Positions 18,191-28,264 of a stretch of 64,000 bases of DNA are shown one piece after another; within the stretch, counting starts at the first letter, position 1; each line of letters opens with the position of its first letter. Source of the stretch: Petasospora fabianii (lineage: Eukaryota; Ascomycota; Saccharomycetes; Phaffomycetales; Wickerhamomycetaceae); assembly GCA_022641835.1 (NCBI GenBank), contig CP048718.1:930001-994000 (forward strand), in the 5' to 3' direction. The translations under genes and the position numbers were made by a program. The notes under the pieces are model-generated. The model made no database searches and was not told where the DNA came from. It saw nothing but the letters and a program-made list of their open reading frames with translations.

Positions 18191-20854
18191 ATGAACTATC
18201 ATCGAGATGCTCCCACAGATCATCCATTTTGTCTAAGTGATGATTTTATCACTAGTAAAGAAGTTTACAATGAGTTCCATTCACATCATTTGAATACCTA
18301 CCATATTGATAAGGAACACCCAGGGTTTTGCATTGAAGGTGGTGCTGATGATCTTGACTCTGCTGATGATGCACCACTCGATCTTGACCTTGATCATAGT
18401 GATCCTGACTCGCTTCAACCTCCACCTTTCCCACTACAAGAAGGTAAAGAGATCTTCAGTATGGATCTACCTTCATTCTCCATTACAAATCATGCATTTA
18501 AAAGACATAAAGTTTTGTTAAAGCTTCTTGGACTCAATGACGATTCACAAATTTCTAAGGCTTTCACCATCATCGCTGCACTCACTGATCCACTAACACA
18601 ACCCATGGAATCAGACATTCACGTAATGTCCATCGACCTAATATCTCAACTTATAATCGCATTCTGTTACAACACTGAATCCGTCATTCCCGGGTTTGAT
18701 CTCTCAATAATTCTCTTCAAGATCATTGATAGCTCTCTTCAGCTGCTACATTGTCATGATGAAGTCAAGATTCGCAATCTTAACAACTCAGACATCAAAG
18801 TCGATTGGCGTCCACGTGTTTTAGAATGGACACCAAGTGGGCTAAACCAACAGGACATCCATCTCATGTATATGGTTGACTGTGTATGTGTTTACACTAT
18901 TTTCAAACTCTACAATTTTGAAGAACCTGACCTTTGTCTTAATCCATTCCTTGGATATTTCATCAAACTTTGGAAAATATTCACCAATGTTGTTCTCTTA
19001 GGGCTTGAAGTTGATCGTCGTGTTGAACAAGACCCAAACAATGAGACCCCTGAGATCATTAAACAAGTGATACGTGGATCTAGCGCAATCAGATACGTTC
19101 TTGCTTCTATACTCAATGAAGATCTCGAGAATAGAGTGCATGATTTTTATCATTTAAACATTGTGCATTTCCTTTCACCATATGGAAGACGTAATGGGTC
19201 AGGTGCATTATATGCCGATGTTAGATGGTATGTTGGTGCAATGCTCGCTTTAGGATCTGAATTGAATGAAGTTGTTGAGACACTTGTCGATTTGGAACCT
19301 AATGATAGATATGATGAAGATGTCAAGTACATGTTTGCACATGAATTTGAGGATTTCCATCATAAGGAACTTTTCCCCGATGAATATGATGAAGATGGTG
19401 AACCAAAGGAGCAAAATATCATTTATGAAGATGAATTTGGTGTCTTACATAAAGTGGTTCATCAGAGATGTACTTGCGAGTTTTTCGATCATGATGAAGT
19501 CTTGGAAGAAGAGGAAGAAGAACAACAAGGACATGAACAATTCGATGGTGAAGATGCAGATGAAGATGGTGACTTTAATACCATTCCCACGGCTGTTAGA
19601 GGTGATCAAGATATTGAGTTTGATGAATTGGGCAGAGATTGGCGTGATGTTCCCAGAGGTGGGAATATCTTCTTCAATGGTGACTTTATTATCGATGACT
19701 CCAAGTGTTATAGCTGGCCTGAACTCTCAAAAGTGTTTGATGATATGAAAGAGGCACCAGTTAGTGAAGAAGTCGCAGGTAGAGTTGTTATGACCGTTGC
19801 TAAGGCTGTTAAATTTGACTTTGAGCAGAATATCAATAACACAGTCTCCGATAAGGATACCATCATTCCAGCAGATGTTGTCACTCCAGATAAGATTTAT
19901 GAAAAATGGAGTGCTGGTTGGACATTTGAAGCTATGCTTGCCCTGAACCCAATTGCCTCCTATGCTATGCTTGATGAGATGTTGATGGCACACGGTTATA
20001 GAAGAGTTCTTATATGGTTCATCACCCACATGGGTTTATCATTCACACTCATGAATTACATCTTTGAACTTGTTAATGGTTTAAGAGGTGAGACTAGAAT
20101 CAGTAAGACTTTTAAGTTTTCAAGACAAGGTTCTCTGGAGATATCTGAGATTGAAAAATCAATGCTATTGCATGAATTTTTGAACAATTGTCTTATTTAC
20201 CTCTCTAGGACATATGACAGTTACAAGTCCAAATCCCAATCAGAGGCTCAAAACGCTTCAGAGTTTGAGAGGTGTATTAAGATCGTTAAACTGATCTGCC
20301 TCATGATGACCAAGTTGTTGGAGAGGGATGGTCTGGATATGGATGAATACAAAGTGGAACTGACATCGCTGCTAATTAACTGGATCGCATTCGTTCCAGA
20401 GGCCAAGACCCTTTTCTTTCAGATTAACAACAATACTGACAACAACAATAACAATAATGCTAACAACAACGCTGAAGAGACTATCCTCAAGCCTGAGAGA
20501 ACACTTCCAACACCATCAGCCACCACTGCTGAGACTACATCACCACCATCTTTGGTCCCAGCTGTACCAATGAGGCACAAGAAGTTCAATCAACAGCTCA
20601 AGGTTTCTCTCGGAAATGTCATTAAAAAGCTTGACAATGGTACACTTCTCTTCAGACCATTCTTCGAGTTAATAAACTACGACACTGGATCTACTGAGTT
20701 TAAGTCCGATGAAATGAAAGAGGATAATCAGACAAGAACTGCTACGTTTGAAGAAAGACCAGATGTACCACAATATGTGAAAGGTGAGCTAAAGCCTATT
20801 AAAAGAGACGAGGAGGAGGAACATGCTCGTGTTGAAGAGGCATTTGCCGAATGA
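18191..20854 (+). CDS. Large acidic protein, not recognised
   Basis: At least 887 residues, from the first in-frame ATG at 18191. The frame is open and looks coding well upstream (a basic stretch KKGKKKGSKGSRKSSSS then FGDWDPLL), but it has no ATG back to about 17912. The true N-terminus therefore probably comes from an upstream exon, a non-AUG start or a sequence error near the A8 run at about 18071; I found no canonical donor. The protein is largely helical, with an acidic Glu/Gln patch (EEEEEQQGHEQ, coded near 19510), a conserved-looking FDELGRDWRDVPRGGN stretch, an Asn-rich tract near 20440 and a disordered acidic C-terminus. I see no catalytic motif or membrane anchor and do not assign a function. 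Confidence 0.8.
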   Translation: MNYHRDAPTDHPFCLSDDFITSKEVYNEFHSHHLNTYHIDKEHPGFCIEGGADDLDSADDAPLDLDLDHSDPDSLQPPPFPLQEGKEIFSMDLPSFSITNHAFKRHKVLLKLLGLNDDSQISKAFTIIAALTDPLTQPMESDIHVMSIDLISQLIIAFCYNTESVIPGFDLSIILFKIIDSSLQLLHCHDEVKIRNLNNSDIKVDWRPRVLEWTPSGLNQQDIHLMYMVDCVCVYTIFKLYNFEEPDLCLNPFLGYFIKLWKIFTNVVLLGLEVDRRVEQDPNNETPEIIKQVIRGSSAIRYVLASILNEDLENRVHDFYHLNIVHFLSPYGRRNGSGALYADVRWYVGAMLALGSELNEVVETLVDLEPNDRYDEDVKYMFAHEFEDFHHKELFPDEYDEDGEPKEQNIIYEDEFGVLHKVVHQRCTCEFFDHDEVLEEEEEEQQGHEQFDGEDADEDGDFNTIPTAVRGDQDIEFDELGRDWRDVPRGGNIFFNGDFIIDDSKCYSWPELSKVFDDMKEAPVSEEVAGRVVMTVAKAVKFDFEQNINNTVSDKDTIIPADVVTPDKIYEKWSAGWTFEAMLALNPIASYAMLDEMLMAHGYRRVLIWFITHMGLSFTLMNYIFELVNGLRGETRISKTFKFSRQGSLEISEIEKSMLLHEFLNNCLIYLSRTYDSYKSKSQSEAQNASEFERCIKIVKLICLMMTKLLERDGLDMDEYKVELTSLLINWIAFVPEAKTLFFQINNNTDNNNNNNANNNAEETILKPERTLPTPSATTAETTSPPSLVPAVPMRHKKFNQQLKVSLGNVIKKLDNGTLLFRPFFELINYDTGSTEFKSDEMKEDNQTRTATFEERPDVPQYVKGELKPIKRDEEEEHARVEEAFAE

Positions 20855-20976
20855 TCTATGAGTTCCATACTCGCAAACCCTGCATAATCACTTCATGTGT
20901 ATAGACCTTAATGAACTGTTACGAATAATGATAGTTGTAGCTGATTCCTCGTTTATAGTATAAGATTTAACAAACT

Positions 20977-20986
20977 CCGCGCACGG
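20977..20986. promoter_or_regulatory. CCG-N4-CGG zinc-cluster-type site
   Basis: The sequence CCGCGCACGG, about 170 bp upstream of the secreted ureohydrolase, has inverted CCG/CGG triplets with a 4-bp spacer, the geometry used by some Zn2Cys6 factors such as Leu3. A TATA-like TTATAAG is at about 21050. Weak evidence. Confidence 0.3.
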
Positions 20987-21155
20987 AATAAATTTCCCCC
21001 GGAAATGCCTTCCTAATCTGGAGAGTCAATTCCGCTTTACTCTCCGATTTATAAGATGGACTCGATGCTCTTTCCTTTCCTTTCCTTCTCTGCTCACGAG
21101 TATCCCCGTCTCGAGGTTGCACCCACTTTGCACATATAAGTTACACAGACACACA

Positions 21156-22439
21156 ATGAAACTCAGCTTTGCGCTTATCAGTGCTATCGCTGCATCACTC
21201 GTCGCTGCCGACCACAAGATTGATAAGTACGTTCTTGATCCCCATGTTGAATTTGAAGGTGAACCATCTCGTGAGGATCTATGGGGGACTGATTGGCCGT
21301 TTGCTGGTGTAAACACTTTTGCCCATTTGCCACATACCAAGTGTTTGCTTAACCCAGATGAGCAATTTGATATTGCACTTATTGGTATGCCGTTCGATAC
21401 TGCTGTCTCTTACAGATCAGGTGCCAGATTTGGACCAAGAGGAATCAGAGCTGCCTCACAGCGTCAAACAGCACTTAGAGGATACAATGTTAGAGCTGAT
21501 TTAAACCCATACGATGATTGGGCTAAGATCATTGATTGTGGTGATATGCCGATCTCTCCAATGGACAACAATCTTGCCTTGAAACAGATGACTATGGGAT
21601 ACCAGCATCTTTTGAACCATACAACACCTGATACAAAGCATCTCCCAAGACTCGTTTCACTCGGTGGTGATCATTCTATTATCCTTCCTGCACTTAGGGC
21701 ACTTTATGAGAAGTATGGTAAGATTACATTGATTCATTTTGATGCTCATCTCGATACATGGTTACCAAACAAATACCCATCTCATTGGCCATCTGATCAG
21801 GCTGCATTTACACATGGGTCTATGCTTTGGATTGCTTATGAAGAGGGTCTATTGCAGAACAATACCAACATCCATGCTGGCTTAAGAACCAGACTATCAG
21901 ATGCTGGTGATTACGAGGATGATGATGCTCAAGGTTTCGCTCGTGTTCACTCAGATGATATTATGACTATGGGTATTGATGGAATTGTGGACAAGATTAA
22001 GAGAAGAATCCCAAAAGACGAACCAGTTTACTTATCAATTGATATTGACGTCATTGACCCAGGTCTCGCTCCAGGTACTGGTACACCAGAAGTTGGTGGC
22101 TTCCTCACTAGAGAGTTGATCTCTATGCTGAGAAAACTTGAAGATCTAAACTTAGTTGGTGCTGATATCGTTGAGGTTAATCCATCTTATGATCATGCAG
22201 AGACTACTACATTAGCTGCTGCTCAGATCGCTTTTGAAATTATCACCAACATGGTTAAGAGAGGTCCACTTGAGATCGACGACGACACAGGAAGAATCAT
22301 CAACGTTATCCAAGATTCTATTATCGAAGAATCAGTTGAGAATATTGCTGGTAAGACTGGCCAAGCTCTACCAGACATTACAGCCAAGGCCGAGTCTCTT
22401 CGTGACAAGATTAAGTTGCAGTTGGGTTGGAGTGCTTAG
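21156..22439 (+). CDS. Secreted agmatinase/guanidinobutyrase-type ureohydrolase
   Basis: A 427-residue member of the arginase/agmatinase family, hydrolysing a guanidino compound to urea and an amine or amino acid. The binuclear Mn site is intact: His173 in GGDHS, Asp196/His198/Asp200 in FDAHLD, and Asp296/Asp298 in SIDIDVIDP, followed by [10 protein letters not shown], which favours agmatinase or guanidino-acid hydrolase over arginase. A cleavable signal peptide is evident ([18 protein letters not shown]), and NHT and NNT sequons are present, so the enzyme should enter the secretory pathway. The start was chosen at 21156 because it begins the signal peptide. The exact substrate is not determinable from sequence. 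Confidence 0.88.
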   Translation: MKLSFALISAIAASLVAADHKIDKYVLDPHVEFEGEPSREDLWGTDWPFAGVNTFAHLPHTKCLLNPDEQFDIALIGMPFDTAVSYRSGARFGPRGIRAASQRQTALRGYNVRADLNPYDDWAKIIDCGDMPISPMDNNLALKQMTMGYQHLLNHTTPDTKHLPRLVSLGGDHSIILPALRALYEKYGKITLIHFDAHLDTWLPNKYPSHWPSDQAAFTHGSMLWIAYEEGLLQNNTNIHAGLRTRLSDAGDYEDDDAQGFARVHSDDIMTMGIDGIVDKIKRRIPKDEPVYLSIDIDVIDPGLAPGTGTPEVGGFLTRELISMLRKLEDLNLVGADIVEVNPSYDHAETTTLAAAQIAFEIITNMVKRGPLEIDDDTGRIINVIQDSIIEESVENIAGKTGQALPDITAKAESLRDKIKLQLGWSA

Positions 22440-22714
22440 GTAGATAGACCTACTGATTAATCAATATCCACTCTATAATGCAAATCTAAAGACCTTCTCC
22501 GCCGTGTAGAGTAATTTGAACCTTTTACAAGACACTAGACATCAAGAAGATAAAGATAGTGCCAGAAACGGTAAACTTCCTTATTAGGCAATTATTCCCA
22601 AGTTTCGCGCCAAGAAATGAAGGTTATACCAAATTGAGCTCTGGCCAAAGGAGACCCTTTTAACTCACTAGTCAATAGTGGGACTTCTCTATTGAGTAGA
22701 CCATTGTCTTTGTC

Positions 22715-24133
22715 ATGAAGCTGTGCTCTAATTTGCTATTAGCGGCGTTGCCCTGCGTTAGCTCGGCGCTGCAGCTGCCCTTACTTGATAACTTTGAGAT
22801 AAGTTCAGACCCATTCCAGAACATCCTTGGAGACTTACGTTCTTACATTAAGAGTGAGGACTATAAGGTGACACACTATAAGGCCCAAGATCCATCTGTG
22901 TGGCCCTTGGACTTGAATCAATACGAAGGATACAAGATCTTAAGATTCCCAATTAATGAAGATACGAAGTATGCACTAGACGAATTACGAGCTAGTTATG
23001 CTCAATGGGAAGCTAATGTTGAATACATCGACTTGAAAGTTCCAGAAGAAGATATGTCGTTACTACGAAGCTTGGACTATGAGGTTATCATTGAAGACCT
23101 TGCACAAGCTGTTTACGAGACTTTCCCAAGCTTGGAGTCACAGTCTTTTGACCTCACAGAGCATGATGATTTCAATGTTGCCTCAGATATCTTCTTCAAA
23201 GAGTATAGACCTTTGAAAACGATATATGCATGGTTAGATATGATGAAGGAGACTTTCCCCGACTTGGTTGAGATTGAATGGCTTGGTCAAACTTTTGAAG
23301 GTCGTGATATGAAGGCATTACATCTTAGTGCACCAACTGGGTTGAACCCTGAGAAGAAGACAATTGTATTAACTGCTGGTGTACATGCTAGGGAATGGAT
23401 AAGTACATCAACAGTGTTATGGGTAATGTCTCAATTGCTTTCAAATTATGGTGTTAAGAAAGCTGAAACAGAGTTTTTGAACAAATTAGATTTCCTTGTT
23501 GTTCCTGTGTTCAACCCAGATGGATATGAGTATAGTTGGACTGATGATCGTTTATGGCGTAAGAACAGACAAGAGACCTATGTTCCACGTTGTTTTGGTA
23601 TTGACATTGATCATTCTTTTGATTATCATTGGACGAGGTCTGAAGACTATGCCTGTGGTGAATTTTACTCTGGAGAAACACAATTTGAAGCTATCGAAGC
23701 TGAGAACCTTAACCATTACATCAACATCACCAAAGGTCAACACGAAATCTATGGATATTTGGATTTCCATTCATACACTCAAAAGATCTTATATCCATAT
23801 GCTTACTCATGTGATGAACTTCCAAGAGATATTGAGAATCTTCTGGAACTAGCATACGGTCTCTCCAAAACGATAAGATTGAAAAGTGGTAAGTACTATG
23901 AAGTGCTTCCTGCATGTAAAGACCGTGGTGTTGACATTCTTCCAGGTCTTGGTGCAGGGTCTTCATTGGATTACATGTATCATAACAGAGCCCATTGGGC
24001 ATTCCAATTCAAACTGAGAGACACGGGATCTCATGGATTCCTCTTGCCATCAAAGTTCATTATACCTGTTGGTAAGGAGATGTACAGTGCTGTTAAATAC
24101 TTCTGTGAGTTCATTCTGGACCCTGAACGTTAA
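22715..24133 (+). CDS. ECM14: Ecm14-type pseudo-metallocarboxypeptidase
   Basis: A 472-residue M14-family protein with a signal peptide (MKLCSNLLLAALPCVSSA), a prodomain of about 150 residues and a carboxypeptidase domain from about residue 170. The zinc ligands are kept (His224 and Glu227 in HAREW, His352 in DFHSY), and substrate-pocket residues remain (RKNRQ, RDTG). The catalytic Glu is replaced by lysine at residue 433 (FQFKLRDTG). That substitution is the hallmark of Ecm14, described as an inactive vacuolar or secreted family member linked to cell-wall phenotypes. The start is the first ATG at the signal peptide. Confidence 0.92.
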   Translation: MKLCSNLLLAALPCVSSALQLPLLDNFEISSDPFQNILGDLRSYIKSEDYKVTHYKAQDPSVWPLDLNQYEGYKILRFPINEDTKYALDELRASYAQWEANVEYIDLKVPEEDMSLLRSLDYEVIIEDLAQAVYETFPSLESQSFDLTEHDDFNVASDIFFKEYRPLKTIYAWLDMMKETFPDLVEIEWLGQTFEGRDMKALHLSAPTGLNPEKKTIVLTAGVHAREWISTSTVLWVMSQLLSNYGVKKAETEFLNKLDFLVVPVFNPDGYEYSWTDDRLWRKNRQETYVPRCFGIDIDHSFDYHWTRSEDYACGEFYSGETQFEAIEAENLNHYINITKGQHEIYGYLDFHSYTQKILYPYAYSCDELPRDIENLLELAYGLSKTIRLKSGKYYEVLPACKDRGVDILPGLGAGSSLDYMYHNRAHWAFQFKLRDTGSHGFLLPSKFIIPVGKEMYSAVKYFCEFILDPER

Positions 24134-24379
24134 CCATATACCTTGTATTATTACACACGACTCTTTCATGATCTCTTTTAACCCATTGTAGTACAATTTA
24201 ACCTCTTCTAAATGTTTAAAAGGATTTTCCCCAGGTTTTGATGTCAGGTTATGTTGTGCGTGGCCCGTCCAACTTCCTTACGTAATCAAAAAGTGGCGCT
24301 GTTAATTGAAGGCAATAGTTGTTACTTTATACAACACCATTACTACTCTATTACCACTAAAAGCCGTTCTTTAAACATT

Positions 24380-24782
24380 ATGAAGACTACTTCATTGCTT
24401 ACAACCCTTGCTATTGCCACCACGGCTCTTGCGAGTGAGTATCTGCCCTTTGGTGATAATACTAAGCAATCTACTAACACCAGACAGAATCATATATCCT
24501 CTACTTTGAACAAGGACAAACTACACCAAATAGGTATGTTTAATATGTTCAATACCTACGTATAAGTGACATACTAACAGATAAAGCTACATCGAAGCTG
24601 CTAAGGACAAAGTGTTAGCACTTGGAGGTACCATTGGTCATGAATATGCAACCGTGTTAACCGGGTTCTCCTTCAGTATTCCAGATGATATTTCCATTGC
24701 ATCAGTCGAGTCTATCAATAACCTTCAGTTCCCATTTGTTCTCGAGGCTGATAGTGAAGTGTACACACAGGCTGAGAAGTGA
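24380..24782 (+). CDS. Secreted I9/Pbi2-type proteinase inhibitor, two introns
   Basis: Three exons, 24380-24434, 24488-24533 and 24587-24782, join to a 98-residue protein. Intron 1 (24435-24487, 53 nt) runs GTGAGT to CAG with TACTAAC at 24472. Intron 2 (24534-24586, 53 nt) runs GTATGT to AAG with TACTAAC at 24572. The product has a signal peptide (MKTTSLLTTLAIATTALA) and then an inhibitor I9 fold: KSYILYFEQGQ, SYIEAAKDKVLALGG, TIGHEYATVLTGFSFSIPDD and a short C-terminal strand. Classical Pbi2 (inhibitor of vacuolar proteinase B) lacks a signal peptide, so this one is directed to the secretory or vacuolar lumen. The splice model is read by eye, but the reading frame and fold fit very well. 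Confidence 0.85.
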
Positions 24783-24944
24783 TCATGCCATGGTCCCTTG
24801 CTATAACTATTACGACCTAACACTTTACGACAAACAACTTATCTCTTCTCCTACTAAGTATTATGCAACTTATGAAAACTTATGACACTCTACTGTAAGG
24901 AAAATGTAGCTTTTCATAGCATTCATTACTCAACCATGAACTGA

Positions 24945-25388
24945 TTAATTACGCTCCAAGTTGATTGTATCACCAAACTTTGTATACAACGCTGTCTTGA
25001 GTTCACTTAATTTATCATCAATTTGCTCAATATCATTCTCCAATTGACTTATAGTGTTATCAACTGACTCTGTATCCTTTTCCAACTTTTCCACAGCTTC
25101 TTCTTGACTAAGCTTAACGAATACTGTTGATACTTTATAGTTGATTAGTTCCTCTTCATCAAGAAGTTCAATCTCCATTGAGACATCATCCAAGTACTCT
25201 TTCTCCTGTTTCTGTTTCTCTAACTCTGATGAGATGTTGTCTCTCTTATTAATGAGTTTAGAGAACTCATTAATCTTCTTTTGATCTTCGAATGTAACCT
25301 CAACTTGGTTCTTCTTGCCTTCTGGGAGCTTTATTGAGTTAGTACTAAACCTATACCAGTTATCTCATATCAAACATACCAATTCCAT
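24945..25388 (-). CDS. GIM3: Prefoldin subunit 4 (one intron)
   Basis: Two exons, 25380-25388 (only ATG GAA TTG) and 24945-25328, give 130 residues starting MELLPEGKKNQVEVTFEDQ, essentially the Gim3/Pfd4 start. The 51-nt intron (25329-25379) has a GTATGT donor, TACTAAC at 25344-25338 and an AAG acceptor. The protein is a beta-type prefoldin subunit: two coiled-coil arms around a short beta hairpin, ending GDTINLERN as in yeast Gim3. It works in the hexameric prefoldin that hands actin and tubulin to the CCT chaperonin. The 9-nt first exon is a typical trap for automatic annotation. Confidence 0.95.
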
Positions 25389-25834
25389 TGTAGATGTATA
25401 GTTTAATCGGTAACTCTCAAGGTTCCACCTATTAGATATACATCAACGTATAACTAAAGATACGTCCATTGGTACAAATTGCTGTCATCGATCTCCGTGT
25501 CAATAAGACCTTAGGTGCTTAGGACGGGCTTATATAAGTCATTATTCTAATTCTTTTTTAATCCATTGATTAAATACAGACATAGTATCTATCTATATAC
25601 TCTACCACCATATATATATATACTTATCATTATTCTCTTTCATATACTAACTAATCTCTATTTACCAAACATAAACGCGTCGAAGTGTGTTCGCGAGGTG
25701 GTGTTTGGGTTTTTTTCCAACATCCAAACCTTCCGAAAAAAAAATTTGAAGATTTTGAACATCCATTAAACTGTGAGCATTTATTGTTTGATCTACCTTT
25801 AAAAGATACACCGGTAGTACACTTTCTTATCAGT
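25389..25834. other. Shared promoter of GIM3 and the eIF3e gene
   Basis: AT-rich with TATATATA tracts around 25610-25622. The frame of the eIF3e gene stays open to 25685 without an ATG, but the sequence there does not look coding. No further gene seen. Confidence 0.5.
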
Positions 25835-27163
25835 ATGAGTGACCTTAGTGCTGAGGAAGTCGCCATTGCGCGCCAGTTTGATCTTACTCAAAAAGTTATT
25901 CCATTCTTTGATCGTCATTTGCTCTATCCAATCCTCGAGTCCCTAAGAGACGTGTACGATGATAGAGCCATCACTAAGCTCACATATGACCTTTTCAAAG
26001 ATACAAACATGACTGGATTCCTTAAGGAGCAATGGAAACTTTTGGAAGGTAATGAGAACTATTCTAAGGAGATCTTGGATAAAGATACACAGATTGAAAA
26101 AACGCTCGCACAACTTTCACAAGAGGCTCAAAAGACACTTGACGTGTTGAATAAGCAAGAAGTGCAAGAGAATCTTAAGCAAGATAAACTCTTGAACCAA
26201 GAGTATCTCGCTAAGAACCATAACATTACCGAAGAGGACATTGATAAGCTTTACGAATTTGGTCAATTCCAATATAACCGTGGTGATTACGTTATGGCAT
26301 CTGATCTTCTTGCTAATTTTAGAGCTCTCTCTACAAGCAATGAAAAAGTTTTGAATGCCACTTGGGGTAAATTTGCCTGTGAAATCTTGAGAACTGAATG
26401 GGATGCTGCCCTAAAGGAACTTGCCAAGTTGAGAGAGATTGTTGATTCGAGATCCTTTGGTGAACCATTAACACAGCTGCATAGTAGAACATGGGTTATT
26501 CATTGGTCTTTGTTCCCATTCTTTAACATTGAGAATGGTTTGGAATCCCTTGTTGATTTGTATTTCTCTTCTTCTTATCTTTCCACTATTCAAGCTGCTT
26601 GTCCATGGATCTTGAGATATCTTGTTGCTGCAGTTGTCGCTTCTGAATCTTCTACAAAGAACAACTTGTCCAATCCAGCTTTCCAAAAGAGACTCAAAGA
26701 ACTCGTTGGTGTTGTTGGTCAAGAACAGTATGAGTACAATGATCCATTGACATCTTTTATCAAGGCATTGTACATTGATTTCGACTTTGTTCAGGCAAAT
26801 GCCAAATTGCAAGATGCATCTGCTATCCTTAAGACAGATTTCTTCCTTCAAAACATTGCTGATGTGTTTGTTCAGAATGCTCGTCACCTTATCTCTGAGG
26901 TTTACTGTCGTGTTCATCAAAAGATTGACCTTAACGGTTTCTCCAAATCTTTGAACTTGACTAGAGAAGAAGGTGAAAAATGGATTGCTAATTTGATTAA
27001 GGAGACAAAGATGGATGCTAAGATTGATGAAAGTGAAGGTACTGTGATCTTAAACCACACACATAACTCTGTTTATCAACAAGTGATTGAGAAGACAAAG
27101 GGTCTCTCTTTCAAGGCTAACCAAATTTTGGCTACTGCCTTGAAACAGGATAACGTTCAGTAA
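25835..27163 (+). CDS. Translation initiation factor eIF3 subunit e (INT6)
   Basis: A 442-residue protein with the eIF3e N-terminal signature (FDLTQKVIPFFDRHLLYPILE), long helical repeats and a C-terminal PCI-type region (about residues 250-410), ending close to the usual family length. eIF3e sits in the octameric PCI/MPN core of eIF3 on the 40S subunit. S. cerevisiae keeps only a reduced eIF3 and lacks this subunit, so the gene marks a lineage with a fuller eIF3. The start ATG at 25835 (MSDLSAEEV) was chosen because the upstream open frame lacks ATG and is low in coding character. Confidence 0.93.
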   Translation: MSDLSAEEVAIARQFDLTQKVIPFFDRHLLYPILESLRDVYDDRAITKLTYDLFKDTNMTGFLKEQWKLLEGNENYSKEILDKDTQIEKTLAQLSQEAQKTLDVLNKQEVQENLKQDKLLNQEYLAKNHNITEEDIDKLYEFGQFQYNRGDYVMASDLLANFRALSTSNEKVLNATWGKFACEILRTEWDAALKELAKLREIVDSRSFGEPLTQLHSRTWVIHWSLFPFFNIENGLESLVDLYFSSSYLSTIQAACPWILRYLVAAVVASESSTKNNLSNPAFQKRLKELVGVVGQEQYEYNDPLTSFIKALYIDFDFVQANAKLQDASAILKTDFFLQNIADVFVQNARHLISEVYCRVHQKIDLNGFSKSLNLTREEGEKWIANLIKETKMDAKIDESEGTVILNHTHNSVYQQVIEKTKGLSFKANQILATALKQDNVQ

Positions 27164-27403
27164 GTTTTCTTGTTTATTTTGTTTTGGGTTGCATAGAACT
27201 GTACAGTAATGACATGGGATGTTCTCCTTATGTGTTAAGTTGTAGTTATAGGTTTGATTGTTTACTACCGGACCTACACCTTATTACTGTAATGTACAGA
27301 TTATGATCATGGCTATATACACTAATTCATCTTTTTTTGTTCATAAATGCAATCTTTTGTCATCCCTGATGTCAAAAGATACTATCTTGCTCTAGATCCC
27401 CAT

Positions 27404-28036
27404 CTAATCTCTAGCAGGACGTGGTACAATCTTGATGTTATCTTTCAATTTTGGTTCAACTGGTGAAACAAGTTTCTCTGAGGGCAAATTCTGTTCCAAC
27501 AATTCAACATCTGTGTAAAAGAGATCTTTCATTCTCTGAACAAGTGAATCAAACTCTTCTTTACCATTAGGTCTAAGTTGAATGAGCTTATTGACATTAT
27601 GTTGTGTGAGTGGATCAACTTCAAGTCCCTGTTGTTCAAGTCTGGCAACAACACGTGCTGTCATCCAAAGTTTCATCTCTCTAGTACCATCAACAAGCTC
27701 AAGGATACTCTGTGGTGCACTATCACTGAGTCTTGGTTCAAGACGAAGTACTCTTGTGAAACCACCTTCTCTGTTTGCGTAACGATCCTTAAGCTCACCA
27801 AAGAGCTTTGGCAAGATCTTGCCATGTTGGAAGACGTCTGAGGCAGCTAGACTCTTAGCCTTAGCCACATCTTCTTTTTTGGTCAATGAAATGAGTTTAT
27901 CTGCGAGTCTTTGAGCTTCTTTAGCTTTGGCATGTGTAGTGGTGATGGACTCGTGCTCGAACAGAGCCGTCACAAGGTTTCTAAGCAACGCTCTTCTGTG
28001 GGCAGCGTCTCTCGAAAGCTGTCTTGGAGCAACCAT
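27404..28036 (-). CDS. MRPL8: Mitochondrial ribosomal protein bL17m
   Basis: A 210-residue bacterial-type L17 protein (PRQLSRDAAHRRALLRNLVT, THAKAKEAQRLADKLISL, GGFTRVLRLEPR). It is the large-subunit mitoribosomal protein known as Mrpl8 in S. cerevisiae, where it binds 21S rRNA. The C-terminal ~90 residues (ELVDGTREMKLWMTARVV onward) are the fungal extension. The start at 28036 places the L17 domain right at the N-terminus; the open frame beyond it has no support. It is divergent from the MICOS gene MIC12, 228 bp apart, so two mitochondrial genes share a promoter. Confidence 0.92.
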   Translation of the reverse strand: MVAPRQLSRDAAHRRALLRNLVTALFEHESITTTHAKAKEAQRLADKLISLTKKEDVAKAKSLAASDVFQHGKILPKLFGELKDRYANREGGFTRVLRLEPRLSDSAPQSILELVDGTREMKLWMTARVVARLEQQGLEVDPLTQHNVNKLIQLRPNGKEEFDSLVQRMKDLFYTDVELLEQNLPSEKLVSPVEPKLKDNIKIVPRPARD

Positions 28037-28264
28037 GGTGTAGTATCTAGTATTTAGTATGTCTGTCACCACCAAAGGTATAGCACTGTAGTTCAATATA
28101 TTTAAGTGAAAAGTCGACCAAAGAGAAAATCCGCCCATAAAAAAAAAGAGATTTAAAACCCGGACACCATTTTGTTCCATTTAAATTAATTCGCTAAAAA
28201 TGACCGATTAAGTCTCTCTTAATGAGGCTTTGTATAGATCAAAGATCATTATAGAAGTGCTAAT

